Shown: piece after piece, positions 1-6,221 of the stretch
How positions within the stretch are numbered: position 1 is the first letter of the stretch
How the letters are laid out: the number at the start of each line of letters is the position of its first letter
NCBI GenBank assembly: GCA_900766865.1
Contig: CAAFXA010000205.1
Coordinates: 1 to 6,839, forward strand
Origin: an uncultured Akkermansia sp.
GTDB taxonomy: Bacteria; Verrucomicrobiota; Verrucomicrobiia; Verrucomicrobiales; Akkermansiaceae
Direction of reading: 5' to 3'
DNA length: 6,839 bases
Notes under the pieces: model-generated
The model's input: only the letters and a program-made list of their open reading frames with translations
The model's database searches: none
Told to the model about the DNA's origin: nothing
Made by a program: the position numbers and the translations under genes

Positions 1-125
1 GAATTTGCGAGCCTCGCCGCATGGAGAGGCGGCATAAAGTAGCCACGGTGTGGAGTGAGCAACGCGAACGACCTGTGTGGGCGAAGAAAGCGAAGACTCG
101 AAGCCCCAAACCCGTGGGAATAGCG

Positions 126-159
126 AAAAAACAAACCGAACCCCACCGGATGGTGGGGT
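126..159 (-). terminator. Possible intrinsic terminator for leftward transcription
   Basis: Read on the minus strand, an 8-bp perfect stem (ACCCCACC / GGTGGGGT, loop ATCC) is followed within a few bases by a T-rich tract ending in six T (complement of 126-131). This is the only hairpin of the left-hand array with a clear T run on its 3' side. It would stop transcripts from the leftward pair of genes about 280 bases after the stop at 438, which is rather distant, so it could instead belong to a repeat element. Confidence 0.45.
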
Positions 160-201
160 GGCACCAAGCGTTGCAATACTTTGATTCATCGCTTTCTGTC
201 A

Positions 202-216
202 CCCCGTTTCACGGGG
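202..216. repeat. Short inverted repeat (hairpin)
   Basis: CCCCGT and ACGGGG form a perfect 6-bp stem around a three-base loop (TTC on the plus strand, GAA on the minus strand). No T tract follows on either side, so a terminator role is not supported. It is one member of the left-edge hairpin array. Confidence 0.5.
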
Positions 217-238
217 CTCAGAATTATTCTCATCTCAA

Positions 239-275
239 GCAGGGGCAGCGCTCACTATCGTTCGCTTGCCCCTGC
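239..275. repeat. Larger inverted repeat (hairpin)
   Basis: GCAGGGGCA at 239-247 is the perfect reverse complement of TGCCCCTGC at 267-275, a 9-bp stem. GCG at 248-250 can add pairs with CGC at 263-265 if one T is bulged. The loop holds CTCACTATCGTT. No T tract follows. It is one member of the left-edge hairpin array and the longest paired element in it. Confidence 0.55.
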
Positions 276-316
276 CTATCATCTTTCGCCCCCTGACGAG
301 GGCTTCTGATTTTGCC

Positions 317-338
317 CAGCCTGCCGACAGGCAGGCTG
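317..338. repeat. Perfect 9-bp inverted repeat (hairpin)
   Basis: CAGCCTGCC (317-325) and GGCAGGCTG (330-338) pair perfectly around the loop GACA. A second, weaker stem (TCGGCT 342-347 / AGCCGA 354-359) follows directly. On the minus strand these are the first structures after the stop at 438. They could protect the 3' end of that mRNA, but neither has a following T run, so intrinsic termination at this point is not supported. Confidence 0.55.
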
Positions 339-437
339 AATTCGGCTTTTCCGAGCCGACGCTCGCAGCTGAGATATCGCATCAAAACAACCACGAGCCG
401 AACTTTCAGACTCAAACATAAAACCTCCAACTTCCCA

Positions 438-1823
438 TTACGGAGTCGTAGGCTGGGGCAGCAAATCCTGCATTTCCACGAATTCGGCCTCGGGGGCGAG
501 TCCGCCGATTTCTCCCAGGAGCTCACGCACGCGAGAGTTGAGGCGGGCGTAGTCGATGGGGCCATTCTCCGGCTCTTTGGTGCCGGGGAAGATGATGTAG
601 GAGACACCGAGGTCGGAAACGGGACGAGCGTATACCTTTGCCTTGGGGTTGACGGCTTTGGAAAGACGCAGCGAGGCCTCACCTGTCTTGAATTTGGGGC
701 CAAAATCACCCACAATAGCGGGGAAAATGCGCTTCCCCACAACCACGGCGGCGTAGTCACCGGGTTCCGGGCGGAAAGCGGCACCACCGCGACTTTCATC
801 ATTGCGCTTTTCTTTGAGTGTGAGCGGGATAACTATAAAAGAATCGTACTCTGCCAGCAGGAAACTGTAGCGCTGCAAGTCGGCAATAACGAGCTTGGCG
901 CTATCGGCTTTTTCCTTATTGCCCTCTTTGGTGTAGCGCTTGTAGCGCTCCTGCCACCCTTCGAGGAGGGGATTGGGGGTCTTACCGAGTTTGCGCCAGC
1001 GGTATGACGTGGTAGGCTGGTAGTAATCGCTCTTGCGGATGTTCTCCGGCATGGTGGGGAGGCGATCGCCATCCGAGCCATCGGAAACGACATCCATGTC
1101 AGCCTGAATCCAGAGCACATGGCGATTGGACTGCGGGGCCACGATATCGAGCACAGTGTCGGTATCGTAAAAATTGTGGCGGTCAAGCAGCTGATTAAGC
1201 AGCGCGGTGTTCTTGCGCACCCGGTTCTGCTTGTGGAGGTAAATGTCGTGGTACCAGGGGGAAACCTTTGCGGCCTGCATAAGCCCGGAGAAATCTGCCA
1301 GAGCCGAGGGCAGCTCGGGGTTAGCTTTCAGCAGGTCATCCCCCTCTGCAGCTTTGGGGAGGTAGGTACTGAGAGAAACGCGCAGTTGGTAGGCGTCTTT
1401 TTTCTTTCGGTCCTGGGACGCGGTAGTTCCGGGTATGAAGTTTACGCTGCTGTGGTTATTGAGACCACGCGTCAGCTCCGTCATGTGCTCGTAATTACCC
1501 GGCTCGGAGCGCTCGGGGAGAGCGGGCGGGAAGTTAGGCAGGTTGATAGTCGGCATGGAGAAAGCCGACTCCGGCGACCAGGGCTCCGGGTTCTCCAGCA
1601 CAAATTTAGCCTGCTGCTCCGTTTCGGATTTTTTCGGTTTATGCACCTTTTTAGGCTTAGGCGCAGGAGGCGCGGGAGGAGGGGGCGGTTGCGAAAAGAA
1701 TGCCCGCACCAATTCAGCCGGATACGGCGTGAAAAGCGAACCGGCCGCCGCCGCAAGTACCAGCAGCAGCCCGAGTTTAAACCAAGTGAGGCGGTGTTCT
1801 TTCTTTCTGTTGCGGAGACTCAT
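438..1823 (-). CDS. Membrane-anchored GH75 (chitosanase)-like protein
   Basis: This 461-residue protein starts with a basic segment and one hydrophobic helix (about 15-31), then a proline-rich stretch (45-58) and a Lys-rich stretch (57-65), as in TonB-like periplasmic tethers. A GH75 chitosanase-like domain fills roughly 180-440. Its landmarks are an Asp-rich QADMDVVSDG segment (240-249), YYQPTTSY (267-274), DSFIVIP (327-333), GDYAAVVVG (355-363), VGDFGPKFKTGEAS (371-384) and YIIFPGT (409-415). The GD Asp373 and the GEAS Glu382 lie where fungal GH75 enzymes carry their conserved acidic pair. Known GH75 enzymes cleave chitosan; the substrate here is not evident, and a deacetylated amino-sugar polymer is only a guess. 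No cysteine is present. The domain assignment is from remembered motifs, so activity is unproven. The start is one base after the stop of the reductase gene, without a clear ribosome binding site, suggesting coupled translation. Confidence 0.72.
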   Translation of the reverse strand: MSLRNRKKEHRLTWFKLGLLLVLAAAAGSLFTPYPAELVRAFFSQPPPPPAPPAPKPKKVHKPKKSETEQQAKFVLENPEPWSPESAFSMPTINLPNFPPALPERSEPGNYEHMTELTRGLNNHSSVNFIPGTTASQDRKKKDAYQLRVSLSTYLPKAAEGDDLLKANPELPSALADFSGLMQAAKVSPWYHDIYLHKQNRVRKNTALLNQLLDRHNFYDTDTVLDIVAPQSNRHVLWIQADMDVVSDGSDGDRLPTMPENIRKSDYYQPTTSYRWRKLGKTPNPLLEGWQERYKRYTKEGNKEKADSAKLVIADLQRYSFLLAEYDSFIVIPLTLKEKRNDESRGGAAFRPEPGDYAAVVVGKRIFPAIVGDFGPKFKTGEASLRLSKAVNPKAKVYARPVSDLGVSYIIFPGTKEPENGPIDYARLNSRVRELLGEIGGLAPEAEFVEMQDLLPQPTTP

Positions 1824-1824
1824 C

Positions 1825-2658
1825 TTATTCAGCAGGTATGGCTTTGCGGGGTCGGGAGCTCATAATGCAGCGCAGCAGCCACAGAGGAGCATTGCGCACC
1901 AGCAGGGCAGCCAAACGGATTTTAAAGGAGGGGTAACAGCGCGGCTTGTTACGGAAAACAGCTTCTATGGCAGAATTCACTACGCAATCAACAGAAGTGT
2001 AGAACCACTTACGGAAAGGAACTTCCTTCTTGCTCTTGCCGGTGCGGCGAGCCACATCCCCGAAACCGGTGTGTACGGGGCCGGGACACACCGCCGTGAC
2101 GTGAACCTGCGTTTTGGCCAGCTCGATGCGCAGCGCTTCGGTGAAGGATGCCACAAAAGCCTTGCTGGCTGCATACATGGCAAAATCCGGTATGGCGACA
2201 TCTGCCGCCAGGGAGGCGATATTGATGATGAAGGCGCGCTCAGCTTTCAACAAAGCGGGCAGCATCGCACGAGTGATTTCCACCGGGGCAGTCATATTCA
2301 CCTCAATCATGTGGCGGTTACGCTCCGGCTCAGAGGTGGCAAACTCGCCATAATCGCCCAGGCCTGCGTTGTTGATGAGCATCATCCACTTGCTTTCCAG
2401 CGCAGCCAGCCGGGCAAGCAACGAGGCGCGCGCAGCTGCATCCGCCAGGTCGCAGGGGCACACCTGCACCTCACAACCATAGCGAGCCGTCAGCTCATCT
2501 GCCAGCTCCTGCAGTTTATCTGCTCTGCGGGCTATAAGCACAAAGCGGCACTCCTTTGCGCGGGCATGGCGCTCCCAGTCCTCCGCCACAGCGCGGGCAA
2601 AGGCCGCCCCAAAACCGGAGGAAGCCCCCGTGATAACCACCGTAGGAAAACATGACAT
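1825..2658 (-). CDS. Short-chain dehydrogenase/reductase (SDR), DltE-like class
   Basis: This is a 277-residue cytoplasmic NAD(P)-dependent oxidoreductase of the classical SDR family. The cofactor motif TGASSGFG is at 10-17, CD at 69-70, NNAG at 96-99, the structural Asn in VNMTAPVE at 121, catalytic Ser149 (NIAS), the YAASK active site with Tyr162 and Lys166, and PGPVHTGF at 192-199. Arg44-Arg45 after the second strand favour NADP(H) over NAD(H), an inference from family behaviour. The hydrophobic, basic tail after about 240 could touch the membrane. The chosen start puts the first beta strand (VVIT) at residues 7-10, as usual; an upstream in-frame ATG at 2745 would add 29 unrelated residues reaching into the divergent intergenic region. 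The substrate cannot be told. It is followed after one base by the GH75-like gene, so both probably share one mRNA. Confidence 0.88.
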   Translation of the reverse strand: MSCFPTVVITGASSGFGAAFARAVAEDWERHARAKECRFVLIARRADKLQELADELTARYGCEVQVCPCDLADAAARASLLARLAALESKWMMLINNAGLGDYGEFATSEPERNRHMIEVNMTAPVEITRAMLPALLKAERAFIINIASLAADVAIPDFAMYAASKAFVASFTEALRIELAKTQVHVTAVCPGPVHTGFGDVARRTGKSKKEVPFRKWFYTSVDCVVNSAIEAVFRNKPRCYPSFKIRLAALLVRNAPLWLLRCIMSSRPRKAIPAE

Positions 2659-2828
2659 GCCCCTATCATCCCACGTTACGGCATGACTTGCAAGCATAAA
2701 ATCAGCCAGCAGAAGAATTGGTGAGATTGGCAACACACCGCGCACTGCATCAAAAACCGCCAGTAAAAGCGCTGACTGTTCTTTTTTGCTGGAATTGCGC
2801 GCGAAAATATGGTATAAACAGCCTCGTT
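2659..2828. promoter_or_regulatory. Divergent intergenic region between reductase and fumarase
   Basis: These 170 bases separate two diverging genes, so they must hold promoters in both directions. For the rightward gene the best sigma70-like pair I can find is TTGCTG (2786-2791), 16 bases, TATGGT (2808-2813); an overlapping TATAAA at 2813-2818 is an alternative -10. Either would start the mRNA only a few to about ten bases before the ATG at 2829. For the leftward gene TATGCT (complement of 2693-2698) is a possible -10 without a good -35. No clear operator repeat or riboswitch was seen. Confidence 0.35.
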
Positions 2829-4478
2829 ATGGCAACTCCTCCTTTTGTCTATCAGGAAATGTTCCCCATGGGGGAAGACACCACGAAGTACCGTCTGATT
2901 ACCAAGGACTACGTGAGTGTGAGTGAATTTGAAGGTAAACCCATTCTGAAGGTTGAGCCCGAAGGTCTGCGTCTGCTGGCCGAAACAGCCTGGCACGATG
3001 TGGCTTTCTACCTGCGCCCGGAGCACCTGCAGATGGTGCAGAGCATCCTCAGTGATCCCGAGGCGTCGGAGAACGACAAGAGCGTGGCTCTCACCATGCT
3101 GCGCAATGCCGAGGTTGCCGCTCTGGGCGTGCTGCCCCTCTGCCAGGACACCGGCACTGCCATCTGCGTGGGCAAGAAAGGTCAGCAGGTGTGGACAGGC
3201 TTCGACGATGCCGAGTACATCTCCCGCGGTGCTTACGATTGCTACACCAAGAACAACCTGCGCTACTCCCAGAACGTGGCTCTGGACATGTACAAGGAGA
3301 TTAACACCGGCACCAACCTGCCGGCACAGATTGACCTCTTTGCCACAGACCACGGCATGGACTACAGCTTCCTCTTCATCGCCAAGGGTGGCGGTTCCGC
3401 CAACAAGACCTATCTCTACCAGGAGACTAAGGCTCTGCTGAATCCTACCTCCCTCAAGAAGTTCATGGTGGAGAAAATGAGCACGCTCGGCACCGCAGCC
3501 TGCCCGCCCTACCATGTAGCCTTTGTGGTGGGTGGCACCAGCGCCGAGCTCTGCCTCAAGACCGTGAAGCTGGCCTCCACCAAGTACTACGACAGCCTGC
3601 CCACCACCGGCAACGAGCACGGTCGTGCCTTCCGCGACGTGGAGCTGGAGAACGAGCTGAAGAAGGAAGCAGAGAAGCTGGGCCTGGGTGCTCAGTTCGG
3701 CGGCAAGTGGTTCGCGCTGGATGTTCGTGTGGTGCGTCTGCCCCGCCACGGCGCCTCCTGCCCCGTAGCACTGGGTGTATCCTGCTCTGCCGACCGCAAT
3801 GCCAAGGCCAAGATTACCCCCGAGGGTATTTTCATCGAAGAGCTGGAGTACGACCCGGGCAAGTACATTCCCGCCGAACTGCGCGAAACCAAGAGCGCCG
3901 GTGTACCCATCGACCTTGACCGCCCGATGAAGGAGGTGCTGGCCGAACTCTCCAAGTATCCGGTGAAAACCCGCCTGTCCCTGAGCGGCACCATCATCGT
4001 GGGTCGCGATATTGCTCATGCCAAGCTCAAGGAGCTGCTGGATGCCGGTAAAGACCTGCCCCAGTATGTGAAAGACCACCCCATCTACTACGCCGGCCCC
4101 GCCAAGACGCCCGAGGGGTATCCCTCCGGCTCCTTCGGCCCCACAACGGCAGGTCGCATGGACTCCTATGTGGACCTCTTCCAGAGCCACGGCGGCAGCA
4201 TGATTATGATTGCCAAGGGCAACCGCGCCCAGTGCGTAACGGATGCCTGCCAGAAGTTCGGCGGCTTCTACCTGGGCTCCATCGGCGGTGTGGCTGCCGA
4301 CCTGGCCAAGAACTGCATCACCTCCATCGAGTGCATCGAGTACCCCGAGCTGGGTATGGAGGCCATCTGGAAGATTACCGTGAAGGACTTCCCGGCCTAC
4401 ATCCTGGTGGACGACAAAGGCAATGACTTCTTTGCCGACATCCGTGCCGGCTGGGCCTGCCCCGGTTGCGCTCACTAA
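2829..4478 (+). CDS. fumA: Class I fumarate hydratase (iron-sulfur fumarase)
   Basis: This 549-residue enzyme interconverts fumarate and (S)-malate in the TCA cycle or its reductive branch, in the cytoplasm. It follows E. coli FumA/FumB (548 residues) almost end to end. An N-terminal iron-sulfur hydratase domain covers about 10-290 and the C-terminal swivel domain about 295-540. The three cysteines expected to hold the oxygen-sensitive [4Fe-4S] cluster are Cys105 (LCQDTGT), Cys225 (GTAACPPYH) and Cys319 (GVSCSADRN). Other family blocks include KGGGSANKT (186-194), [10 protein letters not shown] (303-312), [12 protein letters not shown] (391-402) and [13 protein letters not shown] (437-449). 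The tail ends with CPGC (544-547), matching a CxxC at the same place in E. coli FumA. The ATG at 2829 aligns with the family N-terminus; the frame is open upstream to 2718 but that part is unrelated. Codons are strongly C/G-ending, consistent with high expression. The symbol is by homology; fumB is equally possible. Confidence 0.96.
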   Translation: MATPPFVYQEMFPMGEDTTKYRLITKDYVSVSEFEGKPILKVEPEGLRLLAETAWHDVAFYLRPEHLQMVQSILSDPEASENDKSVALTMLRNAEVAALGVLPLCQDTGTAICVGKKGQQVWTGFDDAEYISRGAYDCYTKNNLRYSQNVALDMYKEINTGTNLPAQIDLFATDHGMDYSFLFIAKGGGSANKTYLYQETKALLNPTSLKKFMVEKMSTLGTAACPPYHVAFVVGGTSAELCLKTVKLASTKYYDSLPTTGNEHGRAFRDVELENELKKEAEKLGLGAQFGGKWFALDVRVVRLPRHGASCPVALGVSCSADRNAKAKITPEGIFIEELEYDPGKYIPAELRETKSAGVPIDLDRPMKEVLAELSKYPVKTRLSLSGTIIVGRDIAHAKLKELLDAGKDLPQYVKDHPIYYAGPAKTPEGYPSGSFGPTTAGRMDSYVDLFQSHGGSMIMIAKGNRAQCVTDACQKFGGFYLGSIGGVAADLAKNCITSIECIEYPELGMEAIWKITVKDFPAYILVDDKGNDFFADIRAGWACPGCAH

Positions 4479-4488
4479 GCATCCACAT

Positions 4489-4515
4489 ACCACCCCCGCT
4501 CAAAGCGGGGGTGGT
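4489..4515 (+). terminator. Perfect 12-bp hairpin after fumarase, likely terminator or attenuator
   Basis: ACCACCCCCGCT (4489-4500), loop CAA, AGCGGGGGTGGT (4504-4515) is a perfect GC-rich stem ten bases after the fumarase stop. The 3' tract is TTCCCTCTTC, pyrimidine-rich but short of T, so termination may be partial. The stem ends 11 bases before the ATG of the next gene (4527), which may therefore be expressed by read-through. No promoter could fit between them, so any separate promoter would lie inside the fumarase gene. Confidence 0.7.
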
Positions 4516-4526
4516 TTCCCTCTTCA

Positions 4527-5264
4527 ATGACAGAGAAAACCAAAGAAGTACTGGTACAAGCAGCCTGCTACGTTGCCGTGGGTATCGTAAGCGGTATCGG
4601 ACCGGAGCTCCCGCTGACCTCCTGCCTTGCGTGCGTGGGAGGCTCTGTCATTTTTGCCTATCTCTACAAATGCATGCAGGGGCAGCCCCTGCGACTCATG
4701 TTCCTCATCAGTGCGCTGCTATGGCTGTGGGGAAATACCGCCCTCACACTGCTGGATTTCACCAACGCTCCGCTGGCTCTGGCTCTTCTGGTACTGGGCT
4801 GCGTGCTCGTCACCGGCCGCGGACGCTGGGCTCGCCTGGGTGCTTTCCTCCTGCCCGTGGGAGCTCTGAGTCTCATTCCCTACGGCCTGCGCGACCCGGA
4901 AAGCTGCATGGTCATGGCAGGAATCGCATTCGTCCTGCTCATCATCGGGCTGGTATGCTACCTCTGCCGCACCCTCCTCCCCCGCTTCAAATGGCTGGTA
5001 TACAGCCTGCCTTACCTGCTTATTACCGCGCTGTACACCTGGCTCATGGTGGCGCTGCGCATCAGCCCGGATGAAGTACTGCCAGCTGCTGCCGGTCTGT
5101 TCGTTTTCCTGACCCCGGATTGGTGTGCCATCCTCAGCCGCCGCTGCATGCAAGCCTGCGGCATGCAGAACCCCTGGTGGCTCGGCACCTGCAGTGCCCT
5201 TTCCTGCCTGGCACCTCTGGGCGCCCTGAACTTTCTCTACAACATCAACCTTTACCTTCAATAA
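4527..5264 (+). CDS. Polytopic membrane protein, possibly distant YhhN/TMEM86-like
   Basis: This is a 245-residue integral membrane protein with about eight or nine hydrophobic helices (roughly 8-24, 30-48, 55-76, 82-97, 102-119, 128-147, 154-175, 184-200, 216-240). I do not recognise the family with confidence. Helix count, length and two local patterns faintly recall YhhN/TMEM86 lysoplasmalogenases: ISALLWLWGN (61-70), where that family has a GD-type motif, and AGLFVFLTPDW (189-199), where it has an SD-type motif. The first acidic residue is replaced by Asn70 here, so activity would be doubtful even if the relation is real. It has 13 cysteines, many for its size. Its stop is 5 bases before cdsA, and a lipid kinase follows, so a role in phospholipid metabolism or transport is a fair guess. 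No Shine-Dalgarno precedes the ATG; the nearest G-rich sequence lies in the upstream hairpin. Confidence 0.8.
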   Translation: MTEKTKEVLVQAACYVAVGIVSGIGPELPLTSCLACVGGSVIFAYLYKCMQGQPLRLMFLISALLWLWGNTALTLLDFTNAPLALALLVLGCVLVTGRGRWARLGAFLLPVGALSLIPYGLRDPESCMVMAGIAFVLLIIGLVCYLCRTLLPRFKWLVYSLPYLLITALYTWLMVALRISPDEVLPAAAGLFVFLTPDWCAILSRRCMQACGMQNPWWLGTCSALSCLAPLGALNFLYNINLYLQ

Positions 5265-5269
5265 TAGCC

Positions 5270-6208
5270 ATGACACCCAAAGTAAAGACATTCCTCGAAC
5301 GCGGATTCAGCACCATCATCCTGCTCGGCCTGCTTGGCGGTGCCGTGTGGTGGAACAACTCCCTTGGCTACGCCATACTAGTATGCGTCCTCTGCAACCT
5401 GACCAGCTATGAGTGGTTCAACATGCTCCGCGAGCGCGGCGCAGAGGCAAATCGCGGCCTCTCCCTCGTCTGCGGGCTGGTCTACCCTTGGCTCATGGCT
5501 GCAGGCATGCTGATACTCAACAGCGAGGAACCCATTGCTACAATAGGCGGAGCCGATGGCCCCACCTCCATCTTCCTTGCCAGCCATTTCGATTTCAATG
5601 CCGTGGCGCTGAGCCTGCTGGTTCTCTTTGTGCTTACCACCTTCTTCTGCGAGCTCTACCGCATGGACTACAAAGGCAGCACCGGCGCCCAGGCGCTCAG
5701 CAGCGCAGGCATCACCATTCTTTCCTTCGTCTACCCCGTGTGGCTTTTTGCCTTTGCGTTGAGCACGCTCTGCTACCCGGAGGCCATCTACAACCTGCTC
5801 TGGCTGGTGCTGGCCACTAAGATGAGCGACATCTGGGCCTATGTGAGTGGAGTGCTTCTGGGAGGGCGCTTCATCAAGCGCAAGTTCAGCCCCGCCGTAT
5901 CCCCCAAAAAGACCTGGGAAGGCATCATCGGCTCCTTTATCATTACCGCTGTCTGCAGCTGGTACCTACTGCCTATCACCACCTTCTCCTTTGCTGAATC
6001 CCCGGTTGTATTCTTCTGCGTGGTGATGCCCACACTCTTCATTCTGAGCGTAACGGGTGACCTGGCAGGTTCCCTCATCAAGCGTGGTGTAGCCATCAAG
6101 GACAGCGGCTCACTGCTGCCCGGCATCGGCGGTATTTTCGACCTCATCGATTCCCCCGCCTTCACTGTTTCCTTCTTCGCGGCAGTTATGCCCATCCTCT
6201 GCCTCTGA
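5270..6208 (+). CDS. cdsA: Phosphatidate cytidylyltransferase (CDP-diacylglycerol synthase)
   Basis: This 312-residue membrane enzyme makes CDP-diacylglycerol and pyrophosphate from phosphatidic acid and CTP, the entry to phospholipid head-group synthesis. About eight hydrophobic helices are visible. Family blocks are KMSDIWAYVSGVLLGG (184-199), VSPKKTWEG (210-218), TGDLAGSLIKR (262-272) and the C-terminal CDP-synthase signature 268-294 with Lys271, Arg272, Lys277, Asp278, Gly287-Gly288, Asp291 and Asp294. Two signature positions differ from the usual form: His of PGHGG is Ile286, and the Arg of the DR pair is Leu292. Residues 92-102 (IGGADGPTSIF) form an unusual segment between helices. The ATG at 5270 follows the preceding stop by 5 bases and starts with a short charged segment before helix 1; the frame is open upstream but overlaps the previous gene. 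No Shine-Dalgarno is seen. It is flanked by a membrane protein and a lipid kinase. Confidence 0.93.
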   Translation: MTPKVKTFLERGFSTIILLGLLGGAVWWNNSLGYAILVCVLCNLTSYEWFNMLRERGAEANRGLSLVCGLVYPWLMAAGMLILNSEEPIATIGGADGPTSIFLASHFDFNAVALSLLVLFVLTTFFCELYRMDYKGSTGAQALSSAGITILSFVYPVWLFAFALSTLCYPEAIYNLLWLVLATKMSDIWAYVSGVLLGGRFIKRKFSPAVSPKKTWEGIIGSFIITAVCSWYLLPITTFSFAESPVVFFCVVMPTLFILSVTGDLAGSLIKRGVAIKDSGSLLPGIGGIFDLIDSPAFTVSFFAAVMPILCL

Positions 6209-6221
6209 TACACTCTGACTC

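Larger units (their letters stand above)
1..437. other. Non-coding region with an array of short hairpins
   Basis: I see no believable gene here. Open frames exist on both strands, but their translations are low-quality and match no protein family I recognise. The region carries at least six separate inverted repeats: 16-20/29-33, 140-147/152-159, 202-207/211-216, 239-247/267-275, 317-325/330-338 and 342-347/354-359. The spacers are rich in short GCGAA-type motifs around 60-130. This is how dispersed non-coding repeat elements look, and it also lies downstream of the leftward gene ending at 438, so parts may serve as its 3' untranslated region. Whether it is repeated elsewhere in the genome cannot be seen from one window. 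The stretch 360-437 shows nothing beyond a second copy of CGAGCCGA at 394-401 (first copy at 352-359). Confidence 0.6.

Noticed and set aside
21..296. A 91-codon open frame on the plus strand at the left edge
   Set aside because: It runs straight through several inverted repeats, has an odd composition and no recognisable domain. It looks like a chance frame through a non-coding hairpin array.
1..437. Insertion sequence or transposase remnant
   Set aside because: No transposase-like translation, paired terminal inverted repeats or target duplication could be seen; only internal hairpins are present.
1..437. CRISPR array
   Set aside because: The inverted repeats all differ in sequence and there is no regular repeat-spacer period.
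312..1007. Open frames on the plus strand opposite the GH75-like gene (also 1119-1865 and 1543-2655)
   Set aside because: They are antisense to genes with clear domain motifs on the minus strand and their translations are not protein-like.
2658..2745. Longer reductase start at 2745
   Set aside because: It would add 29 residues before the nucleotide-binding strand, unlike typical SDRs, and would extend into the intergenic region that must hold the divergent promoters.
2676..4493. A 605-codon open frame on the minus strand, longer than fumarase itself
   Set aside because: It lies exactly opposite the fumarase gene. The strong bias for C/G at third positions removes stop codons in the antisense frame. 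Its translation is Gly/Val/His/Leu-rich and matches no family, while the plus strand matches FumA throughout.
5120..5269. Longer CdsA start at 5120
   Set aside because: The extra 50 residues overlap the preceding membrane protein gene in another frame and do not look like a CdsA N-terminus.
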